A DNA stretch of 64,000 bases from Brevibacillus massiliensis (GTDB lineage Bacteria; Bacillota; Bacilli; Brevibacillales; Brevibacillaceae), in contig NZ_HE978542.1 of the NCBI RefSeq assembly GCF_000311785.1, positions 62,001 to 126,000 on the forward strand, written 5' to 3'. This document shows positions 1-7,062 of the stretch, in pieces. How positions within the stretch are numbered: the stretch's first letter is position 1; every line of letters starts with the position of its first letter. The position numbers were made by a program, and so were the translations under genes. The notes under the pieces are model-generated. The model did no database searches and was not told where the DNA came from. It saw only the letters and a list, made by a program, of their open reading frames with translations.

Positions 1-968
1 CTCACCAGGTTGGCCATGCCCAGCGCCCAATGCTGGTACACATCCTCCAGCAGTTGACGTGCAGCCGCGTTTGTCCCTGCAGCTTGCACCAACTGCTTGA
101 CGACGCTGACCGCCGGATCAGTCTCCGGCAAGATCGCCATCGCTTTGTCCATGACCCCGGGGACAGCGTAATTTTGCTCAAAGGCGCCATATCCCCCGGG
201 AGAACACTTGCGGACGGGGCCGATCATCATGTACCCGATTTCACCTGCCGCCTCGGTGCTGCCCCGGTAAAACTGGCCGTCGATGACAATTCCCGCACCG
301 ATCCCGGTCCCCACGTACATGTAGACCAGATTGGACACACCTTTGCCGACACCCCGGTAGTACTCGCCCAGCGTCATCATATTGACGTCGTTGTCGATGG
401 TGACCGGGACCCCCAGGCGGGCCTCCATTTCCTGCTGCACGGGCAGTCCCATCCATCCGGTACTGGGAGCGTAGCTGACGGTGCCGTTCCGCTTTCGCGT
501 GATCCCCGGCAGCCCCAGGCCCATTCCCAATAACCTGTCTTTTTCAAACCCGGTCTCGGCGAGCAGCGCAGCAAGGCCCGCTTCCAGGCTTTGCGTCGCC
601 GTCTCCCCGTCTGTCGGCTGCACCAGCCGGGTGTGGTAACGGGCCAGCAGATCGCCGTGCAGGTCAGCGATCGCCATATGCAGCATGCTTCCTTCAAATA
701 CGGCGCCAACCACCAATTGAGCCTGTGAATTGTACTCCAGCAAAATCGGTCTGCGCCCGCCTTTCGACTCGCCAACCCCCACTTCGTGGATCAGCCCTTC
801 CTGAATCAGTTCATCTACCAGCGCAGAGACACAAGGGCGGCTCAACTCGGTATGCTTCGCCAAATCCGCCCGTGACATCTGGCCTCGCTTTTTCAGTTGG
901 TACAGGATACCCTGCCTGTTGATTTGCTTAACGAACTTGGCATTACCGGTTCGACCGCGGCCTAGCAA
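1..968 (-). CDS. ROK-family transcriptional repressor (XylR/NagC type), C-terminus outside the window
   Basis: About 322 codons are visible and the gene runs off the left edge. I start it at TTG 968 because an AAGGTGGTG ribosome site lies about 8 nt upstream. Residues about 17-62 form a winged-helix DNA-binding region (LSRPCVSALVDELI). A ROK sugar-kinase-like domain follows, with DNDVN (192-196), GTGIGAG (220-226) and GEIGY (about 242). The CGCGxxGC zinc motif expected near residue 255 is replaced by KCSPGGYGAFEQ, so zinc binding is probably altered or lost. ROK repressors usually respond to a sugar or sugar phosphate; the ligand cannot be read here. A TTAGT/ACTAA inverted repeat sits just upstream and fits autoregulation. 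Its target genes are probably outside the window. Confidence 0.88.
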   Translation of the reverse strand, partial: MLGRGRTGNAKFVKQINRQGILYQLKKRGQMSRADLAKHTELSRPCVSALVDELIQEGLIHEVGVGESKGGRRPILLEYNSQAQLVVGAVFEGSMLHMAIADLHGDLLARYHTRLVQPTDGETATQSLEAGLAALLAETGFEKDRLLGMGLGLPGITRKRNGTVSYAPSTGWMGLPVQQEMEARLGVPVTIDNDVNMMTLGEYYRGVGKGVSNLVYMYVGTGIGAGIVIDGQFYRGSTEAAGEIGYMMIGPVRKCSPGGYGAFEQNYAVPGVMDKAMAILPETDPAVSVVKQLVQAAGTNAAARQLLEDVYQHWALGMANLV

Positions 969-987
969 AAATTTTTCACCACCTTTA

Positions 988-1004
988 TTAGTTAAAATGA
1001 CTAA
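988..1004. promoter_or_regulatory. Candidate ROK/XylR-type operator
   Basis: TTAGT at 988-992 is mirrored by ACTAA at 1000-1004 with a 7-nt spacer. XylR-like ROK repressors recognise TTAGTT...AACTAA-type dyads. The site is 20 bp upstream of the ROK start, so autoregulation is the simplest reading. This is inferred from motif and position only. Confidence 0.5.
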
Positions 1005-1090
1005 CAAAGTTCTTGCTCCGAATTATAAGAAAGGAATAATTATCCAGTCAATATTTTCTTAATATTTTGTCTCTTGCTGTCAGGTTCCGC

Positions 1091-1096
1091 TATAAT
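1091..1096 (+). promoter_or_regulatory. Probable sigma-A -10 box for the 82-aa protein gene
   Basis: A perfect TATAAT lies 34 nt upstream of the ATG at 1130. A weak TTGTCT is 18 nt upstream as a possible -35. No other gene begins in this position. Confidence 0.5.
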
Positions 1097-1129
1097 AAAC
1101 GGTAAGAACCGCATTGTGGAGGTCATGAA

Positions 1130-1378
1130 ATGGTCAACAACCCGTTTGCAAGGTTGTTCCGAAAAAAATGGGAACTCGTCTACTCGACTCAGAATCTGCA
1201 GACGTACGCGGAGATTGCCGGCAGGCTAAGGAATCACGGCATCCGGGTAAAAACAGAGTCATTTAGCGGAGGCGGCGGCCAGGGGGGCGGATACGGCATT
1301 GCCACGACGTACCACATCTACGTGCCCGCCCAGGATGTCCATCAGGCGCACACCGTGGTGCATCACGCCGGATCGTGA
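1130..1378 (+). CDS. Small hypothetical protein with a glycine-rich loop
   Basis: 82 aa, starting at ATG 1130 with GGAGG about 7 nt upstream and a TATAAT box 34 nt upstream. There is no signal peptide or membrane segment. Residues 14-40 look like a beta-alpha unit (WELVYSTQNLQTYAEIAGRL). A Gly-rich stretch at about 45-54 is followed by TTYHIYVPAQDVHQAH. This layout resembles short DUF2007-like 'putative signal-transducing' proteins, but I do not recognise it with certainty. A good rho-independent terminator follows at 1459-1490, so it is probably monocistronic. Confidence 0.7.
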   Translation: MVNNPFARLFRKKWELVYSTQNLQTYAEIAGRLRNHGIRVKTESFSGGGGQGGGYGIATTYHIYVPAQDVHQAHTVVHHAGS

Positions 1379-1458
1379 GGATTTTTGGAACTTTTTAACG
1401 GGCTTCTGCGTATACTGATAGTACCGGATCCTGTTATTTACAGCGCGTTTCGTCATTG

Positions 1459-1490
1459 GAACTACTCCATCGATGGGTAGTTCTTTTTTT
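1459..1490 (+). terminator. Rho-independent terminator
   Basis: The stem GAACTAC (1459-1465) pairs with GTAGTTC (1477-1483), with a CC/GG extension, and seven T residues follow (1484-1490). It terminates the 82-aa gene before the aminopeptidase. Confidence 0.8.
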
Positions 1491-1607
1491 CTCTGGACGA
1501 AGGCCTTGATAAAAATATTTTTATCTACAGCTTCCTCCTGCTATTCGTTTTTTCCCGGCTTTTGTGTACAATATGAACGTAATAACCATGAAATGGAGGG
1601 ACAGTCG

Positions 1608-2720
1608 ATGAAAGATCCACGCCTTGATCAGCTGGCAGGCAATCTGGTCAACTACTCGACCCGTGTGCAGCCGGGTGAAAACGTTCTGATTTATGCCATC
1701 GGCCAGGTGCCAGAACTGGTCCGAGCGGTGATCCGCAAGGTGTACGAAGCGGGCGGCCATCCGTACGTACAGCTGATCGACCAGACGATCAACCGCGAGC
1801 TGATGTTGGGCTTGAAAGAGGAACAATTGGCGGTCATGCGGGAAGCAGACGTCAGCTTCATGAAAAAAATGGACTGTTACATAGGGATTCGCAGCGGCGA
1901 CAACATCAATGAACTCTCCGATGTGCCTGACGAAAAAATGAGCATGTACAACCGGCTGTTCCAGCGCCCCGTGCTCGACGTGCGGGTGCCGGAAACCAAG
2001 TGGGTCATCCTCCGCTATCCCAACGCTTCCATGGCCCAGTTGGCCAACATGAGCACGGATGCGTTCGAGGACTTTTACTTCAAGGTCTGCAACCTCGACT
2101 ACAGCAAGATGTCGAAAGCGATGGACAACCTGGTGGCTCTCATGGAAAAGACGGACAAGGTGCGCATTACCGGTCCGGGCACCGACCTTGCCTTCTCGAT
2201 CAAGGGGATTCCGGCGATCAAGTGCGCCGGCAGCAACAACATCCCGGACGGCGAAGTATTTACCGCACCGGTGAAGGATTCGGTCAACGGCGTGATCTCC
2301 TACAATACGCCTTCGCCTTACAACGGCTTTACGTACGACAACGTCAAGCTGACCTTCCGGGATGGAAAAATTATCGAAGCGACTGCCAACGACACCGAGA
2401 AGATCAACAAAGTGTTTGACACCGACGAAGGCGCCCGTTACGTCGGCGAGTTTGCCATCGGGGTCAACCCGTTTATCCAGAATCCGATGAAGGACATCCT
2501 CTTCGACGAAAAGATCGACGGCAGCTTCCACTTCACCCCGGGGCAGTGCTACGACGAAGCGCCGAACGGCAACAAATCGTCCATTCACTGGGATCTGGTC
2601 TGCATCCAGCGTCCGGAGTGGGGCGGCGGCGAAATCTACTTCGACGACCGGCTGATCCGCAAGGACGGACGTTTTGTCGTGCCGGAGCTGGAATCGCTCA
2701 ACCCGGAAAACCTCAAATAA
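1608..2720 (+). CDS. M29-family aminopeptidase (AmpS/PepS, aminopeptidase T type)
   Basis: 370 aa, starting at ATG 1608 with GGAGGGAC upstream; a longer upstream reading lacks a ribosome site. It is a cytoplasmic metallo-aminopeptidase that releases N-terminal residues from peptides. The family has its dinuclear metal ligands in the C-terminal half. Here that half contains GEFAIGVNP, SFHFTPGQCYDEAPNG and a conserved terminal segment with SIHWDLV and GGGEIYFDDRLIRKDGRF. Length matches the family (about 370-410 aa). There is no signal peptide. It appears to stand alone, with TACAAT about 40 nt upstream as a possible -10. It converges with the MFS remnant across a hairpin. Confidence 0.93.
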   Translation: MKDPRLDQLAGNLVNYSTRVQPGENVLIYAIGQVPELVRAVIRKVYEAGGHPYVQLIDQTINRELMLGLKEEQLAVMREADVSFMKKMDCYIGIRSGDNINELSDVPDEKMSMYNRLFQRPVLDVRVPETKWVILRYPNASMAQLANMSTDAFEDFYFKVCNLDYSKMSKAMDNLVALMEKTDKVRITGPGTDLAFSIKGIPAIKCAGSNNIPDGEVFTAPVKDSVNGVISYNTPSPYNGFTYDNVKLTFRDGKIIEATANDTEKINKVFDTDEGARYVGEFAIGVNPFIQNPMKDILFDEKIDGSFHFTPGQCYDEAPNGNKSSIHWDLVCIQRPEWGGGEIYFDDRLIRKDGRFVVPELESLNPENLK

Positions 2721-2738
2721 ACCGTCAGACGAAGTGAA

Positions 2739-2763
2739 GGGCAGGTCGGCATCCGATCTGCCC
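2739..2763. terminator. Bidirectional hairpin terminator between converging genes
   Basis: GGGCAGGTCGG (2739-2749) pairs with CGATCTGCCC (2754-2763). It lies 18 nt after the aminopeptidase stop and 14 nt after the stop of the opposing MFS reading frame. T-tracts are short on both sides. Confidence 0.6.
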
Positions 2764-2777
2764 GCTTTCATTCCGCT

Positions 2778-3855
2778 TCACACCGCTGCCGGCTTTCTCT
2801 GCTGCCGCCGCAAATACATCTGCTGCCCCTGCCAGTAGAACAGGATCGCTGCCAGGGCGACTGCACCCATGGCCAAAAACATCGCACTCCCCCCATAGGC
2901 GGCAAGGATCAACCCGCCAAGCCAGGGCCCGAGGAAATTGCCCAGCTCGGCGAACGTCTGCGCTCCGTAGTACGTTCCCCGCATCCCCTCGGGAGCGATC
3001 TCGTCCAGCATGATGTATTCCGCCGGCACGACCAGGATCTCCCCCAGCGTAAATACCACCATGGAGACGATCAGCCAAGCGGCGCTCTGCGACAGGGCAA
3101 AGCCCATCTCCCCTGCGGCAAACAAGACACTTCCCCAACATATGCTGAGCAGATAACTTCGCCCCTCCGCCCATTTCGACAGCGGATACTGCAGCAGGAT
3201 GACGGCGAGCGAGTTGACGCTCATCAGCACGGCAAACAGCTTGATCCCGTCGTGGAAGTTGGCTTTGACATACTGGGAGAGCGTGACGGACATCTGGCCG
3301 TGCACGGTCATCGTCAGCACCCCGCCCAGGATAAAGAGCAGCAGAACGCGATCGCCGCGCACCGTTTTCCAGGCCCAAGGCAGCGTCAGCCGCTCCAGCG
3401 GCTCCGCCTCTGCGCCCGTCGGCTCGTCTATCCCGGCAGCCAACCGGTAGACGACACATGTGAACAGCAGATACGCCACTCCCGTCATGACAAACGGCAG
3501 AGGGCTGCCTGACAGGCCGAGAAACCCTCCGACGAGCGGGCCGACGGCAAACCCGACATTCCCCGACCAGTAGCGCAGCGAAAAGAGGCGAAACCGCTTT
3601 TCCGGCGGGGTCAGATCGCTCATCAGCGCCTTGGAGACGGGAGCGAAGCAGGCTGCGGCGACAACCGGCCAGCGGTCCGGCACCGATGATCAGGCCGATC
3701 ACGGCGGGGGTCAGCCCGGCCCGGTCGCTCAAGTAAATCGCCAAAAAAGGCATCGTCATCGCCTTTGCCAGCGTAACGAAAGCATTTCCGATCAACAGAG
3801 TCAAGACGAGCGGATGGTACCCGGCACACCGCTGGCGCATTTTCCTCATCTCCAT
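2778..3855 (-). pseudogene. MFS transporter with an internal deletion and frameshift
   Basis: Two reading frames together make most of a major facilitator superfamily protein. Residues 1-64 (TM1-TM2, ending IIGAGPLAG) lie in the frame that starts at ATG 3855. The rest (VVAAACFAPVSKALMSDL onward, about 295 aa with the remaining helices) continues in another frame from about 3660. In this family about 60 residues, including TM3, normally separate these two segments. I therefore read a deletion of roughly 180-190 bp that also shifted the frame. The ATG overlaps the stop of the upstream regulator gene (TGATG), so the pair was translationally coupled. A sequencing or assembly error is possible but would need a large gap. 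The likely ancestral job was drug or metabolite efflux controlled by the neighbouring regulator. Confidence 0.8.
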
Positions 3856-4769
3856 CAGCCGCGCGGCCCGCTGTGAAAAAAGCCGAGCAGCCGCTCAGGC
3901 AGTTCCGCCAACGCCGTTTCCCGCAGGCTGTAATGCTGCAGCGTATCGCCATGGAAGTGTGAGCGGATCAATCCGGCAAAGCGAAGCGCCAGGAGATGGT
4001 GATGGACGGTGCTTTTGGCCAGGCCGGTCAACTGCAGCACGTCGCTGAAGCTACGCGGTTTGTCGGCGAGCAGCCGGAGAATGCGCAGACGGCTTTCGTC
4101 CGCCAGGCAGCGCGTCACCAGCAGCAGCTCGCGAGGCGGCTCCCCTGCCGAAGACGGAGGAGTCACGGGATACAGACATGTGCTGACACCGCGGAAAGAG
4201 TCGAGGACATTGGCCGGTGAACAGTGGAACTGTGGGACGAGGAACACCTTTTTTAATCCGTCGACTGGCTCCAGCCGCAGGCCGTTGGAAATCAGCTCGA
4301 CCGCCTCGATTGGGTCCAGCCCTCGGATGAGTTTTCGCTTCTCCTCCCCATCTGCGGCAAGGTTGGCAAGCACGCCCGGGTCCAGGCGGGAAAAGTACTG
4401 TTCGTTCCACTCGGAAAGCAGGTGAACCGTTCGGTCGCGAATGTCGCCCAGGTCGCCGGGCAGAGATTCCACCCACGGCGCCAGCCGCTCGTACAGCTCT
4501 CCCGGAGGCAGCTGTTCCAACCACCGCAAAAACTGCTGCGGCGTCCGCTCGCCCGGGCACTGCCAGAGCAGCAAGCTCATCCGATGCAGCACTTCCAGGC
4601 CCTGGTCGTCCAATTCGGCTGCCAACCTGCCGCTCAATTGCGCTCTCGTCTCCCGAACCCATTCACTCCCCAGGTAAAGGGTTTTATGCAGGCCCCGCCG
4701 AACGTACGCATACAAGCTGACCACCAATTCATACGCCGGGGCAAAATCGATCTCCACCGTATACGGCAT
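3855..4769 (-). CDS. ArsR-type winged-helix transcriptional regulator with a long N-terminal domain
   Basis: 304 aa, starting at ATG 4769 with GAGGTC upstream. The DNA-binding domain is at the C-terminus (about residues 215-295): ELLLVTRCLADESRLRILRL, then the recognition region LTGLAKSTVHHHLLALRFAGL and a wing. The first 200 residues are a family-specific region without a motif I can name; such proteins resemble Bacillus ArsR/HTH_20 regulators of adjacent transporters. Its stop overlaps the start of the MFS gene, so it was the local regulator of that transporter, now damaged. A perfect CTATCGA/TCGATAG dyad lies between this gene and the divergent protease gene and may be its operator. Confidence 0.85.
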   Translation of the reverse strand: MPYTVEIDFAPAYELVVSLYAYVRRGLHKTLYLGSEWVRETRAQLSGRLAAELDDQGLEVLHRMSLLLWQCPGERTPQQFLRWLEQLPPGELYERLAPWVESLPGDLGDIRDRTVHLLSEWNEQYFSRLDPGVLANLAADGEEKRKLIRGLDPIEAVELISNGLRLEPVDGLKKVFLVPQFHCSPANVLDSFRGVSTCLYPVTPPSSAGEPPRELLLVTRCLADESRLRILRLLADKPRSFSDVLQLTGLAKSTVHHHLLALRFAGLIRSHFHGDTLQHYSLRETALAELPERLLGFFHSGPRG

Positions 4770-4781
4770 TTTGTTCGACCT

Positions 4782-4809
4782 CTATCGAAATATATTTATG
4801 AATCGATAG
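4782..4809. promoter_or_regulatory. Perfect 7-bp inverted repeat, candidate operator of the ArsR-type regulator
   Basis: CTATCGA (4782-4788) is repeated inverted as TCGATAG (4803-4809) around a 14-nt AT-rich spacer, 13 nt upstream of the regulator's ATG. Position suggests autoregulation and possibly an effect on the divergent protease gene. Confidence 0.5.
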
Positions 4810-4941
4810 TAATAGAACTATTCCGAAAAATCAACACTTCTTCCGCATGTACTTCCCGCAGGCGCTGGTACATATTTGGGCGTTCCTTCGCTGGCCTTGT
4901 GCCATACATTGATATATACCTAGTTGCGAGGGGATGAATAC

Positions 4942-5439
4942 GTGAAGCGAAAGAAATTATCGACCCTTGTCAATCATGTGTACCCGGCAAACAGCAGCCT
5001 GCATCCGTTGAATTTTTTTGTCCCGCTGGTAGAACAGGTAAAGAATGGTGTCGTGTCAATCGTTACAGCCGGAAAAACCAGTTCGTCCGACCTGAAGCGC
5101 CTCATCCACGAATTCTTGGGGGATGAATTGGAGGATGTGACGCAGCGCAATTTCGGTTCCGGATTTATCTTCCATCCCAAAGGGTATATCCTGACCAGTG
5201 AACACGTCGTAGCGAACAGTGAAACGATATTGGTAAAGCTGTGCGATGGCCGTGTCTTTCAAGCAAAGCCTGTCTACACGAATCAAACAAGGGATTATGC
5301 AGTCTTGAAAATAAACGCCGGCCCTCGGATTCAACCCCTTCCCTTGGGCAGCTCCGCCGAGACGAGAGTAGGAGAATGGGTGCTGAGCATCGGTGCTCCT
5401 ATGGGTCTGGAAAACTCCGTCACAGCGGAGTGCACATGA
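4942..5439 (+). CDS. HtrA-type (S1C, trypsin-like) serine protease, N-terminal part, interrupted by a mobile element
   Basis: I prefer GTG 4942 (GAGGGG about 8 nt upstream) over TTG 4924. The part before the break holds the first two triad residues, His88 (YILTSEHVV) and Asp118 (TRDYAVLKI). It is preceded by the fold-typical NFGSGFIFHPKGYIL and ends with the conserved GAPMGLENSVT. After Thr161 the sequence enters the element and stops after four foreign codons (AECT). No signal peptide or membrane anchor is visible, so the product is probably cytoplasmic. The piece alone lacks the catalytic Ser and cannot be an active protease. The missing 77 residues are at 9867-10100 in the same frame. A CATACATT at 4903-4910 resembles a sporulation sigma-E -10 box, but no matching -35 is seen at the right spacing. 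Confidence 0.9.
   Translation: MKRKKLSTLVNHVYPANSSLHPLNFFVPLVEQVKNGVVSIVTAGKTSSSDLKRLIHEFLGDELEDVTQRNFGSGFIFHPKGYILTSEHVVANSETILVKLCDGRVFQAKPVYTNQTRDYAVLKINAGPRIQPLPLGSSAETRVGEWVLSIGAPMGLENSVTAECT
5421..5425 (+). other. Left attachment site (attL) core
   Basis: CACAG within codons Val160-Thr161-Ala of the protease. Host sequence lies to the left and element sequence (CGGAGTGCACATGATC) to the right. The identical pentamer occurs at 9863-9867 in the same codon phase. Confidence 0.7.
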
Positions 5440-5465
5440 TCAGAGCAAAGCGGCCGGAACTGTTG

Positions 5466-5648
5466 CTATCTTTTTGCCGATTCGCTTTTCGGGAGCAATC
5501 GGGCGGCCAGCCTGTAAAACTCCTCCACTTCTTCCCGGGTTGGCTGTTTCGTCGGCGAAACGATGCGGATTTCACCGTATTTTCCCGCAAGCACCTTGAG
5601 GACGCGCCTTTGTTCCACGAGCTTCCCCTCCCGCCGTTTTCCCCCCAC
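5466..5648 (-). CDS. Small basic protein beside attL; candidate recombination directionality factor
   Basis: 60 aa, starting at GTG 5648 with GGAG 8 nt upstream. It is rich in Lys/Arg at the N-terminus (GGKRREGKLVEQRRVLKVL), has a middle strand-like GEIRIVSP, and a C-terminal helix PTREEVEEFYRLAARLL. I do not recognise the family. It is the only gene on the minus strand of the element and lies about 40 bp inside the left end. Small basic proteins of this size often serve as directionality factors for large serine recombinases (for example SprB of SPbeta, recalled as about 58 aa). That role is inferred from size, charge and location only. It could equally be an uncharacterised housekeeping peptide. 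Confidence 0.55.
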   Translation of the reverse strand: MGGKRREGKLVEQRRVLKVLAGKYGEIRIVSPTKQPTREEVEEFYRLAARLLPKSESAKR

Positions 5649-5760
5649 TTTATGATCTCCGCACTCGTCCTATGCGGGCGGTGCCGCACCAAATTCCCGG
5701 ATCATTTATACATTAACAAGTAGGAGTTGTTCGAGAAAGAACAGAGAGGATGTTGGATAC

Positions 5761-6867
5761 ATGGGGAAGCCTCATATCGGGATCCTGACTTACCGCAACG
5801 GTCATCGGTTTCAAGAGCCCGGATATTTTCGCCGGCTTATTTCCGAAGGACAAAAACTTGGCGCAACCGTCTTTTTGTTCTCCCACGAAGACGCCTTTGA
5901 GCAGAAACGGATGATTCGCGGCTTTTACCCCTCGGCAAAAGGCGGCTGGGAAAACAAGCTGTTTCCGTGGCCGGATGTGGTCATTGACCGCTGCCGCAAA
6001 GGGTCGCCGGGCTATCGCCAATTTCGTAAAAAAAAGCTGTTCCTCTACGCCAACAACACGTACACCAACAAATGGAATGCGACGCGGCTCTTTATGCAAG
6101 ACGATGCCGTGCAGCGCTGGATGCCGCACACCGTGGCCTATTCGCCGGAGCATCTCAAGGAAATGCTGAAGAAATACCGCCTGCTCTACATCAAGCCGGG
6201 CAATGGGACAGGCGGCCGCAGTATTCTGAAGCTGACCCGCACTGTCGAGGGATACACCGTGCTTGGCCGGGATAACAGGCTGGTCAAGAAAACAGCCCGT
6301 TTTCAAACCCTTCCGCCGCTGATTCGATGGTTGAATCGGTGGGTGAAAACCGAGCGGATCAGGGAAGGCAACTTTATGATTCAACAAGGTCTCGACCTTT
6401 CACTCGTTCCAGGCCGCGCTACCGACACCCGCCTGCTCATCCAAAAAAACGAGTTGGGCGAATGGGACATCACTGGACTTGGAATCCGCATCGGCGGAAA
6501 AAACAGCTCCACTTCCAACCTGCACGGCGGCGGCAAAGCCGTCCCCTTCGAGAGCTTTATGGTCCAGCGCTTCGGTCCGGAAAAAACCAAGTCCATCCTC
6601 TTGGAATGCCGCGAGCTGGCCCGACAAGTCGTCCAGACGATCGAACGCCACTTTGGCCCGATGATGGAATTCGGCTTGGATATCGGCATTGACGTAAACG
6701 GTCGCATCTGGCTGATCGAGGTCAATCCCAAGCCCGGCCGGGAAATTTTTAAGCGGATAGGCCGAATGGACCTGTACCGCCGTTCGATTCAACGTCCTCT
6801 CCTGTACGCCCTGTACCTTTTGCAAGCGTCCAAACGCCCCCCGCTGAACCGGGAAAACGCCGGATGA
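5761..6867 (+). CDS. YheC/YheD-family ATP-grasp protein (spore-coat associated)
   Basis: 368 aa, starting at ATG 5761 with GAGAGGATG upstream. The N-terminal third (GILTYRNGHRF...) and the central KYRLLYIKPGNGTGGRSI segment match the YheC/YheD group. The ATP-grasp metal/ATP residues are in MMEFGLDIGIDVNGRIWLIE and VNPKPGR near residues 300-325. Family members of Bacillus are described as endospore-coat-associated; the substrate ligated is not established. There is no signal peptide. The gene is cargo of the element, 112 bp after the small minus-strand gene, and is followed by a strong terminator, so it is its own unit. Finding a spore-related protein inside the element is indirect support for a link to sporulation. 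Confidence 0.88.
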   Translation: MGKPHIGILTYRNGHRFQEPGYFRRLISEGQKLGATVFLFSHEDAFEQKRMIRGFYPSAKGGWENKLFPWPDVVIDRCRKGSPGYRQFRKKKLFLYANNTYTNKWNATRLFMQDDAVQRWMPHTVAYSPEHLKEMLKKYRLLYIKPGNGTGGRSILKLTRTVEGYTVLGRDNRLVKKTARFQTLPPLIRWLNRWVKTERIREGNFMIQQGLDLSLVPGRATDTRLLIQKNELGEWDITGLGIRIGGKNSSTSNLHGGGKAVPFESFMVQRFGPEKTKSILLECRELARQVVQTIERHFGPMMEFGLDIGIDVNGRIWLIEVNPKPGREIFKRIGRMDLYRRSIQRPLLYALYLLQASKRPPLNRENAG

Positions 6868-6887
6868 CAAAGACGTTCGAGCACTTT

Positions 6888-6913
6888 GCTCTTTCTTCGG
6901 AAAGAGCTTTTTT
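6888..6913 (+). terminator. Rho-independent terminator after the ATP-grasp gene
   Basis: GCTCTTTC (6888-6895) with a TTCG tetraloop pairs with GAAAGAGC (6900-6907), followed by six T residues (6908-6913). A textbook intrinsic terminator. Confidence 0.92.
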
Positions 6914-7062
6914 ACTGGGCCTTTTGTCCTGATTTCTCGTTGGGACTATGTGTTCAAATTCCTGGATGGAAAATTTTTAGCCCTTAATCCTCTGGAAATG
7001 CTGCTTTAAGATGGGAATAAGCCCAGAAGCAAGGGTAAACAACCACATCTAGGAGGGACAAC

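Noticed and set aside
1521..2771. A 416-aa minus-strand ORF opposite the aminopeptidase
   Set aside because: It is the antisense shadow of a clear M29 gene: no family features, Arg/His/Val-rich composition.
4897..4915. A complete sigma-E promoter before the split protease
   Set aside because: CATACATT resembles the -10, but the only ATATT-like -35 is about 26 bp away instead of about 14. Kept only as a weak hint.
5420..5692. A 90-aa minus-strand ORF beside attL
   Set aside because: It overlaps the 60-aa ORF in another frame, runs into host sequence and has a less protein-like composition and poorer start.
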